64,000 nt of DNA from Calliopsis andreniformis (taxonomy: Eukaryota; Arthropoda; Insecta; Hymenoptera; Andrenidae). The number at the start of each line of letters is the position of its first letter. The first letter of the stretch is position 1. A model generated the notes under the pieces. The model did no database searches. It had not been told where the DNA came from and was given only the letters and a program-made list of their open reading frames with translations. Below, piece by piece: positions 63,101 through 64,000 of the stretch. The position numbers and the translations under genes were made by a program. The DNA is taken from positions 13,038,001 to 13,102,000 of the forward strand of contig NW_027480422.1 of NCBI RefSeq assembly GCF_051401765.1, in the 5' to 3' direction.

Positions 63101-64000
63101 TGTAGCCTGGGTTGCCCGGAACGTAGAAATGACCCTCACGTTCACATTTGTTGCAATTATTCCCGTTATGCGATGGAAAAACTGTTGTATTTTTATTGTA
63201 TTTTTTGTTTCGGGCGTTGACTTCTAAGGCCGTAGCTATTCGATGTGTTGGAGCAACGCCCTAGGGTGAAGCCTAGATTGCCCGGAACGGAGAAATGACC
63301 ATAACTTTCATACTGATTGCAATTATTCGTTTTATACGATGGAAAAGCTGTTGTATTTATATTGTATTTTAACCCTCTGGCGTTGACTTCTAAGGCCGTA
63401 GCTATTCGATCTGGTGGAGCAACGAACTAGGGTGAAGCCTAGGTTGCCCGGAACGTAGAAATGACCAATACTTTCACACTGGTTGCAATTATTCGTTATA
63501 TACGATGGAAAAACTGTTGTATTTATTTTGTATTTGGTGCTTCTGGCATTGACTTCTTAAGCCCTAACTATTGGTTGTGGTGGACCAACGCCCTAGAGTG
63601 AAGCCTACGTTGCCCGGAACGTAGTAATGACCATTTCTTTCACACTGGTTGTAATTATTCCTGGTATACGATGGAAGAACTGCTCTATTTTTATTTTATT
63701 TTATGCTCCTGGCGTTGACTTCTAAGGACCTAGCTATTCGATCTGGTGGAGCAACGCCCTAGGGTGAAGCCTAGGTTGCCCGGAACGTAGAAATGACCCT
63801 CACGTTCACATTTGTTGCAATTATTCCCATTATGCGATGGAAAAACTGTTTTATTTTTATTGTATTTTTTGTTTCGGGCGTTGACTTCTAAGTCCCTAGC
63901 TATTCGATCTGGTGGAGCAATGCCTCAGTGTTAAGTCTAGGATGCCCGGAACGTAGATATGGCCGTTACTTTCACACTGGTTGCAATTATTAATTTTATA
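60067..64000 (+). repeat. about 3.9 kb domain B block, copy 2 (cut by window end)
   Basis: It matches 51,766-55,533. One additional monomer at about 61,431-61,596 (GCCCTCTAGTGATGCCC, then TACGATAGAAAAACTG and GGATCCGG) changes the offset from 8,301 to 8,467. That monomer is like the ones at about 53,950-54,120 and 62,420-62,590 within the same series, so a neighbouring monomer was probably duplicated or transferred. The last base of the window still lies inside the match. Confidence 0.88.
63935..64000 (+). repeat. partial monomer at right edge
   Basis: The first 66 bases of a monomer of the GTCTAGGATGCCCGG, GATATGGCCGTTAC and TTAATTTTATA type. It pairs with 55,468-55,533. The array plainly continues past the window. 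Confidence 0.95.

Larger units (their letters stand above)
1..64000 (+). repeat. 166-bp tandem satellite DNA array (about 385 monomers)
   Basis: The GCCTAGG motif recurs at 40, 206, 372, 538, 704 and 870, exactly 166 bp apart, and this phase holds to the last start at 63,935. The distance 40 to 63,935 equals 385 x 166 minus 15, and I can see one-base indels that account for such drift, for example deletions near 2,990, 9,485, 10,845, 30,478 and 37,603. All monomers examined run in the same direction, with no inversion, spacer or inserted element. Neighbouring monomers differ at many sites, but blocks of several monomers recur nearly unchanged far apart. That pattern means homogenisation acts on multi-monomer blocks. 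What is seen is a satellite array; a centromeric or pericentromeric role is inferred from monomer size and array length. No match to a named satellite family was recognised. The array continues beyond both window ends. Confidence 0.98.
29328..64000 (+). repeat. domain B of the array
   Basis: Monomers here carry variants that I did not see, or saw rarely, in domain A. They include CCCTCACGTTCACATTTG with ATTCCCATTATGCGATGG, ATTTCTTTCACACTGG with CTGGTATACGATGGAAGAAC, CTGCTCTATTTTTATTTTA, ATGCCAGTTATACGATGG, TATGTCCTAACTATTGG and GGTTGTGGTGGACC. Duplicated blocks overlap one another at offsets that are multiples of 166 bp within a few bases. The monomer length and orientation are unchanged from domain A. 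Confidence 0.8.

Noticed and set aside
1..64000. CRISPR array, given direct repeats with variable parts
   Set aside because: The repeat unit is a contiguous 166 bp with substitutions throughout, with no short repeat and unique spacer alternation and no cas genes.
1..64000. Transposon or retroelement insertions, tRNA or rRNA genes
   Set aside because: The monomer phase is unbroken from 40 to 63,935 apart from one-base indels, which leaves no room for an inserted element. No tRNA-like or rRNA-like segments were seen.

Overview
The whole 64 kb window is one uninterrupted head-to-tail satellite DNA array. I see no gene, RNA gene, transposon, CRISPR array or unique-sequence island. The monomer is 166 bp and about 42% GC (counted on a consensus I built by eye). 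Taking the start at the GCCTAGG motif, the first complete monomer begins at 40 and the last start is at 63,935. That distance of 63,895 bp is 385 monomers with a net loss of 15 bases through one-base indels. All monomers I followed lie in the same orientation. This points to a eukaryotic heterochromatic locus, most likely centromeric or pericentromeric. Many plants and animals have satellites of 150-180 bp there, and 166 bp is about the DNA in one chromatosome. I do not recognise the family and cannot name the taxon.

Layout: two variant domains. Domain A (1 to about 29,327) contains a large duplication. The block 1-9,747 recurs at 18,087-29,327, with 3 monomers gained, 2 lost and then 8 gained in the second copy. 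Between them, 9,748-18,086 holds short duplications nested in each other: a 3-monomer unit (498 bp) inside a 17-monomer unit (2,822 bp), itself inside the roughly 109-monomer (18,086 bp) repeat. Domain B (about 29,328 to 64,000) uses other monomer variants and has its own overlapping duplications. Offsets there include 4,482, 14,940, 2,822, 1,328 and 8,301/8,467 bp. Two copies of a roughly 3.9 kb block (51,766 onward and 60,067 onward) occupy its right part, and the second runs off the window end. Nearly every offset is a multiple of 166 give or take the small indels. The duplications therefore kept monomer register, as expected from unequal crossover, gene conversion or other homologous recombination.

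Open reading frames of 60-92 codons occur on both strands but are by-products of the repeat. They always sit at the same monomer phase, and their lengths follow two or three variable sites. Since 166 = 3 x 55 + 1, the frame shifts by one with each monomer, so no frame stays open. I annotate no CDS. Duplication boundaries were found by eye from shared variants and are accurate to a few tens of bases unless both flanking differences are stated.
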